Shown: positions 19,509-28,194 of the stretch, in pieces
Layout of the letters: every line of letters begins with the position of its first letter
Position numbering within the stretch: the first letter of the stretch is position 1
Source: Flavobacterium ginsenosidimutans
Lineage (GTDB): Bacteria; Bacteroidota; Bacteroidia; Flavobacteriales; Flavobacteriaceae
Length of the DNA stretch: 64,000 nt
Assembly: GCF_003254625.1 (NCBI RefSeq)
Contig: NZ_QJRJ01000076.1
Coordinates: 186,001-250,000, forward strand
Direction: 5' to 3'
Notes under the pieces: model-generated
Databases searched by the model: none
The model's input: only the letters and a program-made list of their open reading frames with translations
What the model was told of the DNA's origin: nothing
Program-made: the position numbers and the translations under genes

Positions 19509-20549
19509 ATGGATAAAAAGTACACAATTAAGGATATAGCACAGATGGCTGGAGTTTCTAAAGGAACTGTAGATCGCGTTTTGCATAATAGAGGAAAAGT
19601 ATCTCCTGCGGCACTGGAAAAAATCAATGAAGTTTTGAATGTAATTGATTATGAACCGAACTTAATTGCTCGAAATTTAAAAAGTACAAAAGTCTATCGC
19701 ATTTGCGTTTTACTTCCAGATCCAGCATTTGATCCTTACTGGCTTCCTTGTGTAAACGGAATTCAAGATGCCATAACAGAATTCAAAGCGTACAATGTAG
19801 TTATAGAAATACATTATTTTAATCCAGAAAGCACAAAATCTTTTTTAAAAACCAACGAAACCATAATAGCTCAATCGCCTGACGCTGTTTTACTGACTCC
19901 GCTTTTTCATAAGGAAACAGTAGAAATCATTAAACGATATGACGAATTGGAAATTATGGTAAATACTTTTAATAACCAGGTTGAATCTTCTTCTATTAAA
20001 AGTTTTGTTGGTCAGGATTTATATAAAAGTGGCCGTGTGGCTGCAAGTTTGATGAATTTAATTCTTCCAAAAGGCCAAATTGCAATTATCCATATTGACG
20101 AAAGCCTTAAAAATGCAGTTCACATGCAGGAAAAAGAGCGAGGTTTCAGAAGTTATTTTGAAGAAAAGAATCTTCCTGATTTCTCTTTAATCACACTTAA
20201 ATTAAAATATTCCAACATCGAAACTAAGTTCGCCGCATTTGTCGACGAACATCCTGATTTGAGCGGTATTTTCATTACCACTTCCAAAGCGTATCAGATC
20301 GCTTCTAGTCTATCGAATTTTGAAGACAAAAAGATTGCGCTTATTGGTTATGATTTGATTGAAAAAAACGTCAGCTTTTTAAATCAAGGATTGGTTCATT
20401 TTTTAATTCACCAAAATCAAAAAAGACAAGCTTATTTGGGCGTAAGCACTTTGGCAGATCACTTTTTATTTAGAAAAGACATTCCTGAAACTATTTTGCT
20501 GCCGATTGATATTATAAACGTAGAGAATGCTTCTTTTTATGTCAGCTAG
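19509..20549 (+). CDS. LacI-family transcriptional regulator
   Basis: 346 residues from ATG at 19509. A TTG at 19482 would add nine residues but overlaps the -7 element, and the conserved beginning is MDKKYTIKDIAQMAGVSKG, so the ATG is preferred. Residues 4-50 are a LacI helix-turn-helix plus hinge (DIAQMAGVSKGTVDRVLHNR, NLIARNLKS). Residues about 60-346 form a periplasmic-binding-protein-like sugar sensor domain. It probably binds the TGTGCTCGAGCACA sites that lie before its own gene, before the kinase operon and before susC, making it the local regulator of this locus. The ligand is unknown; a GalNAc- or GlcNAc-derived sugar would fit. It converges on the CBM9-like gene. Confidence 0.92.
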   Translation: MDKKYTIKDIAQMAGVSKGTVDRVLHNRGKVSPAALEKINEVLNVIDYEPNLIARNLKSTKVYRICVLLPDPAFDPYWLPCVNGIQDAITEFKAYNVVIEIHYFNPESTKSFLKTNETIIAQSPDAVLLTPLFHKETVEIIKRYDELEIMVNTFNNQVESSSIKSFVGQDLYKSGRVAASLMNLILPKGQIAIIHIDESLKNAVHMQEKERGFRSYFEEKNLPDFSLITLKLKYSNIETKFAAFVDEHPDLSGIFITTSKAYQIASSLSNFEDKKIALIGYDLIEKNVSFLNQGLVHFLIHQNQKRQAYLGVSTLADHFLFRKDIPETILLPIDIINVENASFYVS

Positions 20550-20557
20550 CGTTTTTT

Positions 20558-20732
20558 TTTGCCACGAAGGCACTAAGACGCAAAGTTTTTTTGTTTAAAT
20601 CTTGCAAAGTCGCAGAGGCGCAAAGTTTTTTTGCAGCTTTACTTTTTAATAGCTTTTAGCCAAACTTCCATACTTAGGAGGCAATTCAAATTACTTAAAA
20701 AAAACTTTGCGTCTTAGCGACTTTGCGGCAAA
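20558..20732. repeat. Long imperfect palindrome between convergent genes
   Basis: The left arm (about 20558-20592: T-run, GCCACGAAGGCACTAAGACG, CAAAG, T-run) is matched by the right arm (about 20697-20732: A-run, CTTTGCGTCTTAGCGACTTT, GCGGCAAA). A third related unit lies at about 20602-20630 (CTTGCAAAGTCGCAGAGGCG). It fills the whole gap between the LacI-type gene and the CBM9-like gene and probably serves as a two-way terminator. The GCCACGAA ends link it to the repeat at 49419-49527. Confidence 0.7.
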
Positions 20733-21371
20733 TTATTTCATTAACACAAACTTCCCGAAAGAGGAAGCAATATGAAAATTAGGTTCTGCAGTATTGGGAT
20801 TAACCCACGAAATCCAAGTTGGCTGATATTCTCCTTTTTCATTTTGAGAAAATTTAGCTCTGTAAACCCCTGTTTCAATGGTATTATTTTGAATTAAATC
20901 AAATTCTTTTAATGAAGCGATACTGATTCTTCCTACAACAGTAAATGAATTTGGCTCTTTTACTGATTGTATTTCCATTTGATTTTCTGGCCATTTCCAA
21001 TTGTAATCAAAATTCCAGTTCGGATAAGCTTCAAAGTCCAAAATACGTGTGTCCACATCCATTTCCAAACAATAATACGGACATAGTTTTTCATCTTTTC
21101 TAAAAAACAGTTCTACTCTATCAGAATTACAAATACTTTCTGTAGAATCATCTTTTCGATCAATATAAATCTCTGAATCAAAAACTTGGAAATTAAAATA
21201 AAGATAATCCAAATCCCAAAGTGCTCTAAATTCAATTTTTGAAAACGAATCGTTCTTCCAAGGCGAACAAAAATCTGTTAGACAATTTGCTTTTGCCCAA
21301 AAAGATGGCTCTAAAATTTCGATCTCTTTTTTTTGATTTCTGTCGATTAAAACTACTTGATATTCTTTCAC
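20733..21371 (-). CDS. Carbohydrate-binding family 9-like (CBM9/DOMON-type) protein
   Basis: 212 residues. The blocks IEFRALWDLDYLYFNFQVFD, SDRVELFF, YYCLEMDVDTRILDFEAYPN and a Trp-rich stretch NWNFDYNWKWPENQ match CBM9-like beta-sandwich proteins annotated as carbohydrate-binding family 9-like in Bacteroidota. They bind sugars, probably through the aromatic residues. No signal peptide is visible from the ATG at 21371, which is odd for a protein next to an outer-membrane glycan uptake pair; it may act in the cytoplasm. It converges on the regulator gene and diverges from susC, with the shared 680-base gap containing operator module B. Confidence 0.75.
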   Translation of the reverse strand: MKEYQVVLIDRNQKKEIEILEPSFWAKANCLTDFCSPWKNDSFSKIEFRALWDLDYLYFNFQVFDSEIYIDRKDDSTESICNSDRVELFFRKDEKLCPYYCLEMDVDTRILDFEAYPNWNFDYNWKWPENQMEIQSVKEPNSFTVVGRISIASLKEFDLIQNNTIETGVYRAKFSQNEKGEYQPTWISWVNPNTAEPNFHIASSFGKFVLMK

Positions 21372-21717
21372 AATTCAGGCTCTAATTTTTTGTTAATTTT
21401 TATTCTTTCAAAAAGTCAAAACTACTTCAGATTGATTCTGTCTTTCTGTTCTTTTTTAAAAGGACCAAGATAGGTTAAAATTGAATAGAAAAACAAGACA
21501 CATTTCTTAAAATAAACCAAAAATCATCTCCATAAAGCCATAAGAAAAGACTGTTTAATTTTTACGTTTTTCGACAGGTCTTTGCGAAATTCACAAGTTT
21601 TTTCAAAATCAGCATTTATTATTCAAAAATCCCTCAGTTTTGAGAATACCTCTATTTCTAAAATATTTTAAAAATATCACATCATTTTAAGCTTAAAAAA
21701 ACGTTTCGCACAATTTT

Positions 21718-21803
21718 ATGTGCTCGAGAACATAAATTTTGTGTGTTCGAGCACATTTTTTGTGTTTTTTCTTGTTTTATAAAAATATAATCTATAGTTT
21801 CGT
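21718..21803 (+). promoter_or_regulatory. Operator-promoter module B (drives susC)
   Basis: This is the inverted copy of module A. Operators ATGTGCTCGAGAACAT (21718-21733) and GTGTGTTCGAGCACAT (21741-21756) are followed by TTG at 21772-21774, a 20-base spacer and -7 TAGTTTCG at 21795-21802. Transcription would start near 21807, giving a leader of about 240 bases before susC. The flanking DNA at 21372-21717 is AT-rich with nothing else recognised. Confidence 0.8.
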
Positions 21804-21908
21804 CAGAGATTAATCTTAAAACTAAGTTAATTATGCAAAATTTTAGGTGATTTTTAGTCTTCAAAAAAGGAGAAAATAGAACTAAATAAGCAGTGTTTAG
21901 AGCAAAAA

Positions 21909-22031
21909 ATGAAGCCTTCATCTTGTATAAAAAACAGTTCAATCAAAAAACAATTAAAAAGACAAAATGAATTTCCAGATCAAAAAAGAAATCTAAAACC
22001 TACAAACAAGAAAAAAACAATTAAACATTAA
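21909..22031 (+). CDS. Possible 40-residue basic leader peptide before susC
   Basis: A 40-codon frame from ATG 21909 to TAA 22031 lies inside the predicted susC leader and ends 18 bases before the susC ATG. The product MKPSSCIKNSSIKKQLKRQN... is very rich in Lys, Asn and Gln with no signal peptide. No convincing ribosome-binding site was seen, and A-rich DNA can give such frames by chance. I report it because of its position, not because I recognise it. Confidence 0.2.
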   Translation: MKPSSCIKNSSIKKQLKRQNEFPDQKRNLKPTNKKKTIKH

Positions 22032-22049
22032 CCAAAACCAATTTAAAGT

Positions 22050-25000
22050 ATGAAATTATTAACCCAAAAAAAGCCAAGAGATTTTCGGATTAACAATTTA
22101 TCCCGCAAAGAAATCGGATTAACAGTTCTTTCGCTATTAGTTTTCACATTTCAAGCTTCTGCAGCTTCTTCTATAAAAATTTCAGATAAAAACTATTCAG
22201 CGCTGTTTTTTGAAAAAACAGTAAAAGGTACTGTTACAGATCAAAATGGTTTACCTCTTCCTGGTGCCAATGTCGTGGTTAAAGGTTCTACAAAAGGTGT
22301 ACAAACTGATGTAGATGGAAGTTTTGCCATTACAGTTCCTGATAATGCAACAAAACTTGTGATTACTTACATTGGTATGGAAGATCAAGAAGTAACTATT
22401 GGAAGCACTCATCTAAAAATTGTCATGAAAGAAGCAGGACAAAAATTAGAAGAAGTTGTAATTGGATACGGAAAATCTAAGAAAAAAGACCTTACAGGTT
22501 CTGTGAGTTCGCTTAGTAAAGATAATCTGAACTTAGGCGGAACCGTTGCAAACGTTGGCCAGGCTTTACAAGGACGTGCTTCTGGAGTTCAAGTACAACA
22601 AAACAGTTATGCGCCAGGAACTAACCCGTCTGTGGTAATTAGAGGTGGAAACTCGATTAATACTTCGAATGCTCCATTATATGTAGTGGACGGATTTATT
22701 ACAAGTACAGGAGCTTCTATTAGCCCGAATGATATTGAAAACATTCAGATTTTGAAAGATGCCGCTTCTACAGCAATTTATGGTGCTCGCGGAGGAAATG
22801 GGGTTATTTTGATCACGACTAAAAAAGGAAAATCTGGAAAAATGAACGTTGAAGCAGAGATTTCTGATGGTTTTCAAAACATTATTAAAGAGCCTTCTTT
22901 GGTAACTGGACAACAATACGCTGATATTCAGAATGCAATTGCGGCTGAAAATGGAAGACCGCCCGTTTTCCCTTCAAGTTTTCCAATTGCGAATACAAAT
23001 TGGTTTGAAGCTGCAACTCGTCCGGGAGAAGTTCTTAATAGAACGCTTACTTTTAGCGGAAGCGATCAAAACTCTAAATTCTTCCTTTCTGGAAACTATT
23101 TGAAACAAACTGGTGCTATTGAAAACACTGATTTTGAAAGATATAGCGTTAGAATGGGCGGTGAAAAAAGATTCAACGAAAGATTGAATATGGGAACTAA
23201 TGTTTATGGTGCTGTTGCTGAAGGAAATAACAGTGATTTTGGTGATAATATTTTATCTCCAATGTTCTCTATTCAAACAGCTCCTCCAACTATTCCGATT
23301 TACAATGCTGATGGTTCTTATTACAAATATCAAGGAAAAGATAATGCTTTAGCGCTTTTACTTGAACCTACAGATCACACTATCAATCGTTTGGTAAATG
23401 GTAGTATGTTTTTAGATTATCAAATTATTAAAGGTTTAACTTACCACTTTGGTGCTGGTGCAGAATGGCAGGAAAATATTCAAGGAAAATATACTCCAAG
23501 TACATTAGTGGCTGGAGCAGCTTTAAAAGGTTCTGGTTCTGAAGAAAATAAAACATATTTCAGATGGAGTACAGAACAATATTTGACTTATAAATTTGAT
23601 ATTGAACAACATGCTGTAACAGCAATGATTGGTACTTCAAACCAAAAAGACACTTACGAAAGAGTAAGAGCAGCTGGTACAGGTTTTTCTAGTGATTTAT
23701 TGACTTATTACAATCTTCAAGGTGCTTCTGTTTATTTGAAACCTGAAACTGAAAAAACAGAAACTAAATTGACATCTTACTTTGGAAGGTTAAATTATGC
23801 TTTCAATGACAAATATTTAGCAACTTTCACCATAAGAAAGGACGGTTCTTCTCGTTTTGGTCCAAATAACAGATTTGGTATTTTCCCTTCTGGAGCTGTT
23901 GCCTGGAAAATTTCTAACGAATCTTTCATGCAAAACGTAAAAGCAATTTCTGAACTTAAATTAAGAGCAAGTTACGGTATTACAGGAAATGACGGAATTG
24001 GAGACTACTCTTACATGAGCCGATTGACTTCTTGGGGTGTTACTATTTCTCCAGACAATTTCGTAGCAGGTACAGAGCCAGCAAACTTATCTAACCCAAA
24101 TCTAAAATGGGAGGAAACAGCTCAAACTGATTTAGGTTTTGATTTAGGTTTATTTAATGACAAACTTTCTATCACTTTTGATGTTTACAAAAAGAGAACT
24201 TCTGATGCTCTTTTAAATGTTCCTGTTGGAGGATGGTGGGGATTTGGCACTCAAAGAGTTAACTCTGGAGTTATTGATAATAAAGGTCTTGAATTCGGAA
24301 TCAGTACTGAAAATTTCAGATCTGATAAATTTTCTTGGAGAACTTCACTAAACATTGCTTACAATAAACAAGAAGTTGTTTCTCTTGCAGACAACGTAAA
24401 AATTATCAGTACAAATACTTCTAACCCAAGCGGAACGGTTTCTGGACAAGAGTTTACAAGATTGGAACCAGGAAGAGAAATGGGAGTTTTATACGGATAT
24501 AAATATGCAGGTGTTATCAAAACTGGAGAAACTTATGCACCTCAACCTTTATCTGTGCCTGGAGATCCAAAATATGTAGATGTTGATGGCGATGGAACTA
24601 TTACAGCTGCTGATAGAACGTATTTAGGAAATTCTATTCCGCATTATTTAGCTGGCTTCAATAACGATTTTAGATATGGAAATTTTGATATGAATATCTT
24701 TTTCCAAGGCGCTTTTGATTATTCAGTTTACAATATGACCGCAATGGTTGGCGAATCTTCTACTAGTACAGACGCATTAAACCGCTGGGTTGCTGGAACA
24801 AACGAAAACACAGATATTCCTAGAGATGGATATTACAAAAGCAAATACGGCAGTTATGTGAATTCAAAATTTGTTGAAGAAGCTTCTTACTTACGTTTGA
24901 AAAATGTTTCTATCGGATATTCTATTCCTGAAAGTGCTTTAAAAACTGTAAAATTTATTGACAGTATCAGATTGTACGCTATCGGACAAAATTTATTCAC

Positions 25001-25133
25001 GATTACAAATTATTCTGGAAATGATCCTGAAGTAAATGGGCATTCATCTAACAATTTAGGTGGAGGAATCGATTTTAACTCGTTCCCAGCTTCAAGAACA
25101 TTTATACTTGGAATTAAAGTAGCAATTCACTAG
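22050..25133 (+). CDS. SusC/RagA-type TonB-dependent outer-membrane transporter
   Basis: 1027 residues. An N-terminal extension and signal peptide (to about residue 43, FTFQASAASS) is followed by a carboxypeptidase-regulatory-like domain (about 58-135: VKGTVTDQNGLPLPGANVVV), then the plug (about 140-260: LEEVVIGYGKSKKKDLTGS, PLYVVDGF, DIENIQILKDAASTAIYGAR). The rest is the 22-strand barrel with a C-terminal Phe-containing strand (FILGIKVAIH). SusC-type barrels import oligosaccharides or glycopeptides, with SusD as the lid. The gene follows operator module B through a leader of about 240 bases and is followed by susD after 36 bases. Confidence 0.96.
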   Translation: MKLLTQKKPRDFRINNLSRKEIGLTVLSLLVFTFQASAASSIKISDKNYSALFFEKTVKGTVTDQNGLPLPGANVVVKGSTKGVQTDVDGSFAITVPDNATKLVITYIGMEDQEVTIGSTHLKIVMKEAGQKLEEVVIGYGKSKKKDLTGSVSSLSKDNLNLGGTVANVGQALQGRASGVQVQQNSYAPGTNPSVVIRGGNSINTSNAPLYVVDGFITSTGASISPNDIENIQILKDAASTAIYGARGGNGVILITTKKGKSGKMNVEAEISDGFQNIIKEPSLVTGQQYADIQNAIAAENGRPPVFPSSFPIANTNWFEAATRPGEVLNRTLTFSGSDQNSKFFLSGNYLKQTGAIENTDFERYSVRMGGEKRFNERLNMGTNVYGAVAEGNNSDFGDNILSPMFSIQTAPPTIPIYNADGSYYKYQGKDNALALLLEPTDHTINRLVNGSMFLDYQIIKGLTYHFGAGAEWQENIQGKYTPSTLVAGAALKGSGSEENKTYFRWSTEQYLTYKFDIEQHAVTAMIGTSNQKDTYERVRAAGTGFSSDLLTYYNLQGASVYLKPETEKTETKLTSYFGRLNYAFNDKYLATFTIRKDGSSRFGPNNRFGIFPSGAVAWKISNESFMQNVKAISELKLRASYGITGNDGIGDYSYMSRLTSWGVTISPDNFVAGTEPANLSNPNLKWEETAQTDLGFDLGLFNDKLSITFDVYKKRTSDALLNVPVGGWWGFGTQRVNSGVIDNKGLEFGISTENFRSDKFSWRTSLNIAYNKQEVVSLADNVKIISTNTSNPSGTVSGQEFTRLEPGREMGVLYGYKYAGVIKTGETYAPQPLSVPGDPKYVDVDGDGTITAADRTYLGNSIPHYLAGFNNDFRYGNFDMNIFFQGAFDYSVYNMTAMVGESSTSTDALNRWVAGTNENTDIPRDGYYKSKYGSYVNSKFVEEASYLRLKNVSIGYSIPESALKTVKFIDSIRLYAIGQNLFTITNYSGNDPEVNGHSSNNLGGGIDFNSFPASRTFILGIKVAIH

Positions 25134-25169
25134 TCTAAAATGCTTTTTAATAACATTAAATTTAGTAAA

Positions 25170-26681
25170 ATGAAAAAATATACAATCTTATTACTTTTAC
25201 TTACCGCTGGGACACAATTTTCGTGTAACCAAGATCTTGATCCTACGGTATATAGCAGTTTGACTAATACCAATGGGTATCAAACAAAGTCAGATGCTAT
25301 TGCGTCCATCAATTCTATTTATGGTAGGTTAAAAGGACCATCTGTAGGCGATAACTTTTCGTATTGGGCTACAAGACACTTTGCTCTGACAGATATTGCT
25401 ACCGATTTAGGACACTGTCAATACGGAGGAGATCCAGGACAATTATCTTTAGGAACTTGGAATTCTACAAACGGATTGCTTGCAGAAGACTGGAACGCAA
25501 TGTATAAATTGATCGCAAATGCAAACAATGCAATTTTCAACATTACACCAATGGGCGGAATTACAGCTGCAGAAAAAGCGCAATTTATTGCTGAAGCTAA
25601 ATTCTTAAGATGTTCTGCTTATATGGATTTGACCGATTCTTGGGGGCCTGTTATTTTAATTACCGAAGCGAACTTAGGAAATCCTGGATATTTAGATCAA
25701 ACTCCGCCATCTTCTGTTGAAGAAATCGATGCCTTCATTATCAAAGAATTGACTGAAGCTGCTGATGTATTGCCAGTTAATTATGAAAGCAACGAAATTT
25801 ATGGCACAAACGATGTAGGACGTGCAACAAAAGGTGCCGCTCTTACTTTACTGGCAAAACTTTATATGCGTAGCCACGACTGGCAAAAAGTAGTGACTTT
25901 GACACAACAAGTAATGGATTTAAACCAATACAGTCTTTATCCTTCTTATTTAGGCTTATTTAAAGAAAGCAACAAATGGTGCAACGAAAACATCTTTTCT
26001 TCCTTAAGTGATGCTAACACAAACGGAACTGAGTTATTAAACCATTTTGGACCAATCGATCATCCAGTTGTACAAAACAGATGGCAGTATTATACTGTGA
26101 ACTGGGATTTCTATAATACTTTTGGAGATGAAGATGAAAGAAAACAATGTTTCTTCCCAGAATTTATGGGAACAGATGGTTTACTTCACAAACAAGCGCC
26201 ATCATTAGGAGCTGAACCGCCAGAAGGCGAATTTTATATGCCTGACGTTTCTACTAAAAAATACGCTGATGACGAGACAACAACCTATTATGATGGTCAT
26301 AGTGTAAACATTCTTCGTTATGCAGATGTATTGTTGAGTAGAGCTGAGGCATTAAACGAAATTAGCGGACCAACAAGTGAAGCTATCGATCTTATTAACA
26401 GAGTAAAAGCGAGATCTCACGCAAAATTATTGGTTTTGGCAGGTCAGACTCAAGAAACTTTGAGAGATGCTATTTTACAGGAAAGAGGCTGGGAATTTTT
26501 CTACGAAGGAAAACGCCGTCAAGATTTAATTAGAATGAACAAATATGATGTTTTAGTAAATGCATATCATCTTAGAGTTGGCGAGGCAGCTTTAGTAAAA
26601 ATGCCACAAAACAAATATTATACTTATCCGCAGAGTCAGGTTAACCTTAATCCGAAATTAAGCAACGCCGACAGACAATAA
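25170..26681 (+). CDS. SusD/RagB-type glycan-binding surface lipoprotein
   Basis: 503 residues from ATG 25170; an earlier in-frame ATG at 25140 adds ten residues before a normal signal peptide, so I prefer the later start. The signal peptide ends in FSC (lipobox Cys about 19) followed by NQDLDP. The body shows the SusD layout: an N-terminal helical/TPR part (NTNGYQTKSDAIASINSIYG, LIANANNAIFNI, AEAKFLRCSAYMDL), and the C-terminal LRYADVLLSRAEALNEI and ILQERGWEFFYEGKRRQDLI signature. It caps the adjacent SusC barrel and selects the glycan. A terminator-like hairpin follows 11 bases after the stop. Confidence 0.95.
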   Translation: MKKYTILLLLLTAGTQFSCNQDLDPTVYSSLTNTNGYQTKSDAIASINSIYGRLKGPSVGDNFSYWATRHFALTDIATDLGHCQYGGDPGQLSLGTWNSTNGLLAEDWNAMYKLIANANNAIFNITPMGGITAAEKAQFIAEAKFLRCSAYMDLTDSWGPVILITEANLGNPGYLDQTPPSSVEEIDAFIIKELTEAADVLPVNYESNEIYGTNDVGRATKGAALTLLAKLYMRSHDWQKVVTLTQQVMDLNQYSLYPSYLGLFKESNKWCNENIFSSLSDANTNGTELLNHFGPIDHPVVQNRWQYYTVNWDFYNTFGDEDERKQCFFPEFMGTDGLLHKQAPSLGAEPPEGEFYMPDVSTKKYADDETTTYYDGHSVNILRYADVLLSRAEALNEISGPTSEAIDLINRVKARSHAKLLVLAGQTQETLRDAILQERGWEFFYEGKRRQDLIRMNKYDVLVNAYHLRVGEAALVKMPQNKYYTYPQSQVNLNPKLSNADRQ

Positions 26682-26692
26682 AAATCCAAGAT

Positions 26693-26730
26693 CAAGAATA
26701 GACAGTTAAATGTCTGTCTATTCTTGTTTT
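26693..26730 (+). terminator. Hairpin after susD
   Basis: A 13-bp stem (26693-26705 with 26714-26726, AAGAATAGACAG paired to CTGTCTATTCTT) with an 8-base loop is followed by TTTT. It lies inside the presumed operon, before the arylsulfotransferase-like gene, and would let susCD be expressed more strongly than the enzymes downstream. Confidence 0.8.
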
Positions 26731-26774
26731 AATACGAATAAAGTACTTTCTGTTTCACAAAAGAAGCCTTTGAA

Positions 26775-28181
26775 ATGATTAAAAAATTAATACAAAAAGG
26801 AAGTTTTATTTTAGTCCTGCTAGCAATGGCAAGCTGTTCTAAAAATCAAGGTATCGCAAATATCAATATTGGGATTCATGGCAACAACGAATTGAAGATT
26901 CAAATCGATGTTACTACGAATGACCAAACTCAGGTATACGCAGAATATTGGTCGGACAAAAAAGGAACGAATAGTAAAATCACAACTCCTATTTCAAAAT
27001 CTGGAATTAAACATTCATTGGTTCTTTGCAATATTACACCAGAAACTAGTTATAGCTATCAATTGTTTACGGTTCAGGACGGCGAGAAAAAGCCAAGTAA
27101 AATTTATACTTTCAAATCAAGAAAACTTCCAGAATGGCTTCAAAAACAATTCAAAGCCAATTGCCCAAAACCTGAATTGCTTCCCGCAAATTTCAAAAAA
27201 GGTTTTATGCTTTTAGCCAAAAGAGAAACTCCAGGAACCGCTTATATTGTGGATTACAAAGGAAATCTAAGATGGTATCATACGCTTGAAGGAACTGGAT
27301 TTAAAGTTCCTCATTTCACAAAAGAACAAACTATTATTTCAATTTTAGGCACAAACGACGAACCAACAAGCTACGGAAGTGAAATTCTAGAAATCAATCT
27401 TCAAGGCGATACTTTAATGCACATTAAAAAAGGGCAAGGCGATTTAAAACAAGTTATTCATCATGAAATCATAAAAAAATCGGCAAACGAAATTGTTACC
27501 ATAACTGTCGATCAAAAAATAATGGATTTGACTTCTATTGGAGGGAAAAAACAAGATACAATCAACGGAGACGGGATTCTGATTTTAGATAAAAAAGGAA
27601 AACAACTTTGGAAATGGAGTGTTTTTGATGACTTAGATCCTTTGAAAGACAAAGATTTACTGAAAACCAAAAAAGATTGGACACACGCCAACAGTCTGAA
27701 TTATGATACAGATGGAAACTTTCTTATCTCTTTCTACAACAATGGTCAGATTTGGAAAGTAAATGCAAAAACCGGAAAAGTGATGTGGAAATTGGGTAAA
27801 GGCGGAAACATGAAAATGACGCCAGAAAGTAATTTCTCTCAGGCACACGCAGCACACATCGATCAGGAAGGAAGTTTGCTCTTTTTTGATAACGGAGTAG
27901 ACAAAAAACAATCTTCTGTTTTTGCATTCAAAATTGACGAAAAAAACAATGCTGCAAAACTGGATTTTCATATAAAATTGCCAAAAGAAATTTACAACGA
28001 CAGAATGGGAAGTGCTTATATGATTGATAAAGATGCCATTTTAGTCTGTTGTTCAAAAAGACATATTACGGTTTTAACCAATAAAAAAGGAGTTTTGCTA
28101 TGGGCTTTAGAATCCGAAATTCCGCCATACAGAACCATCTTTATTCCTGAAGAAAAACTAAAACCTTTTCTTCTAAATTAA
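26775..28181 (+). CDS. Arylsulfotransferase (ASST)-like lipoprotein
   Basis: 468 residues. The signal peptide ends LAMASC (lipid Cys21). A fibronectin-like N-terminal domain (about 30-115) precedes a six-bladed propeller-like domain. ASST-type His-containing blocks are visible: HHEIIKKSANEIVTI (229-243), DWTHANSLNYDTDGNFLISF with His304, and SQAHAAHIDQEGSLLFFDNG with His358 and His361; the catalytic residue of known ASSTs is a His that is transiently sulfated. Such enzymes move sulfate from aryl sulfates to phenols, without PAPS. In this locus it might remove or transfer sulfate on a glycan, but this is a guess. It precedes the cytochrome gene by 13 bases. Confidence 0.8.
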   Translation: MIKKLIQKGSFILVLLAMASCSKNQGIANINIGIHGNNELKIQIDVTTNDQTQVYAEYWSDKKGTNSKITTPISKSGIKHSLVLCNITPETSYSYQLFTVQDGEKKPSKIYTFKSRKLPEWLQKQFKANCPKPELLPANFKKGFMLLAKRETPGTAYIVDYKGNLRWYHTLEGTGFKVPHFTKEQTIISILGTNDEPTSYGSEILEINLQGDTLMHIKKGQGDLKQVIHHEIIKKSANEIVTITVDQKIMDLTSIGGKKQDTINGDGILILDKKGKQLWKWSVFDDLDPLKDKDLLKTKKDWTHANSLNYDTDGNFLISFYNNGQIWKVNAKTGKVMWKLGKGGNMKMTPESNFSQAHAAHIDQEGSLLFFDNGVDKKQSSVFAFKIDEKNNAAKLDFHIKLPKEIYNDRMGSAYMIDKDAILVCCSKRHITVLTNKKGVLLWALESEIPPYRTIFIPEEKLKPFLLN

Positions 28182-28194
28182 AAAAATAGTAACC

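Noticed and set aside
21682..21942. A minus-strand 86-codon frame across operator module B and the susC leader
   Set aside because: It runs through the promoter and palindromes, starts inside the leader and shows no protein-like composition; the DNA there is regulatory.
26775..28181. Sulfatase of the formylglycine type
   Set aside because: No C/S-x-P-S-R motif; the His blocks and propeller-like layout point to arylsulfotransferase.
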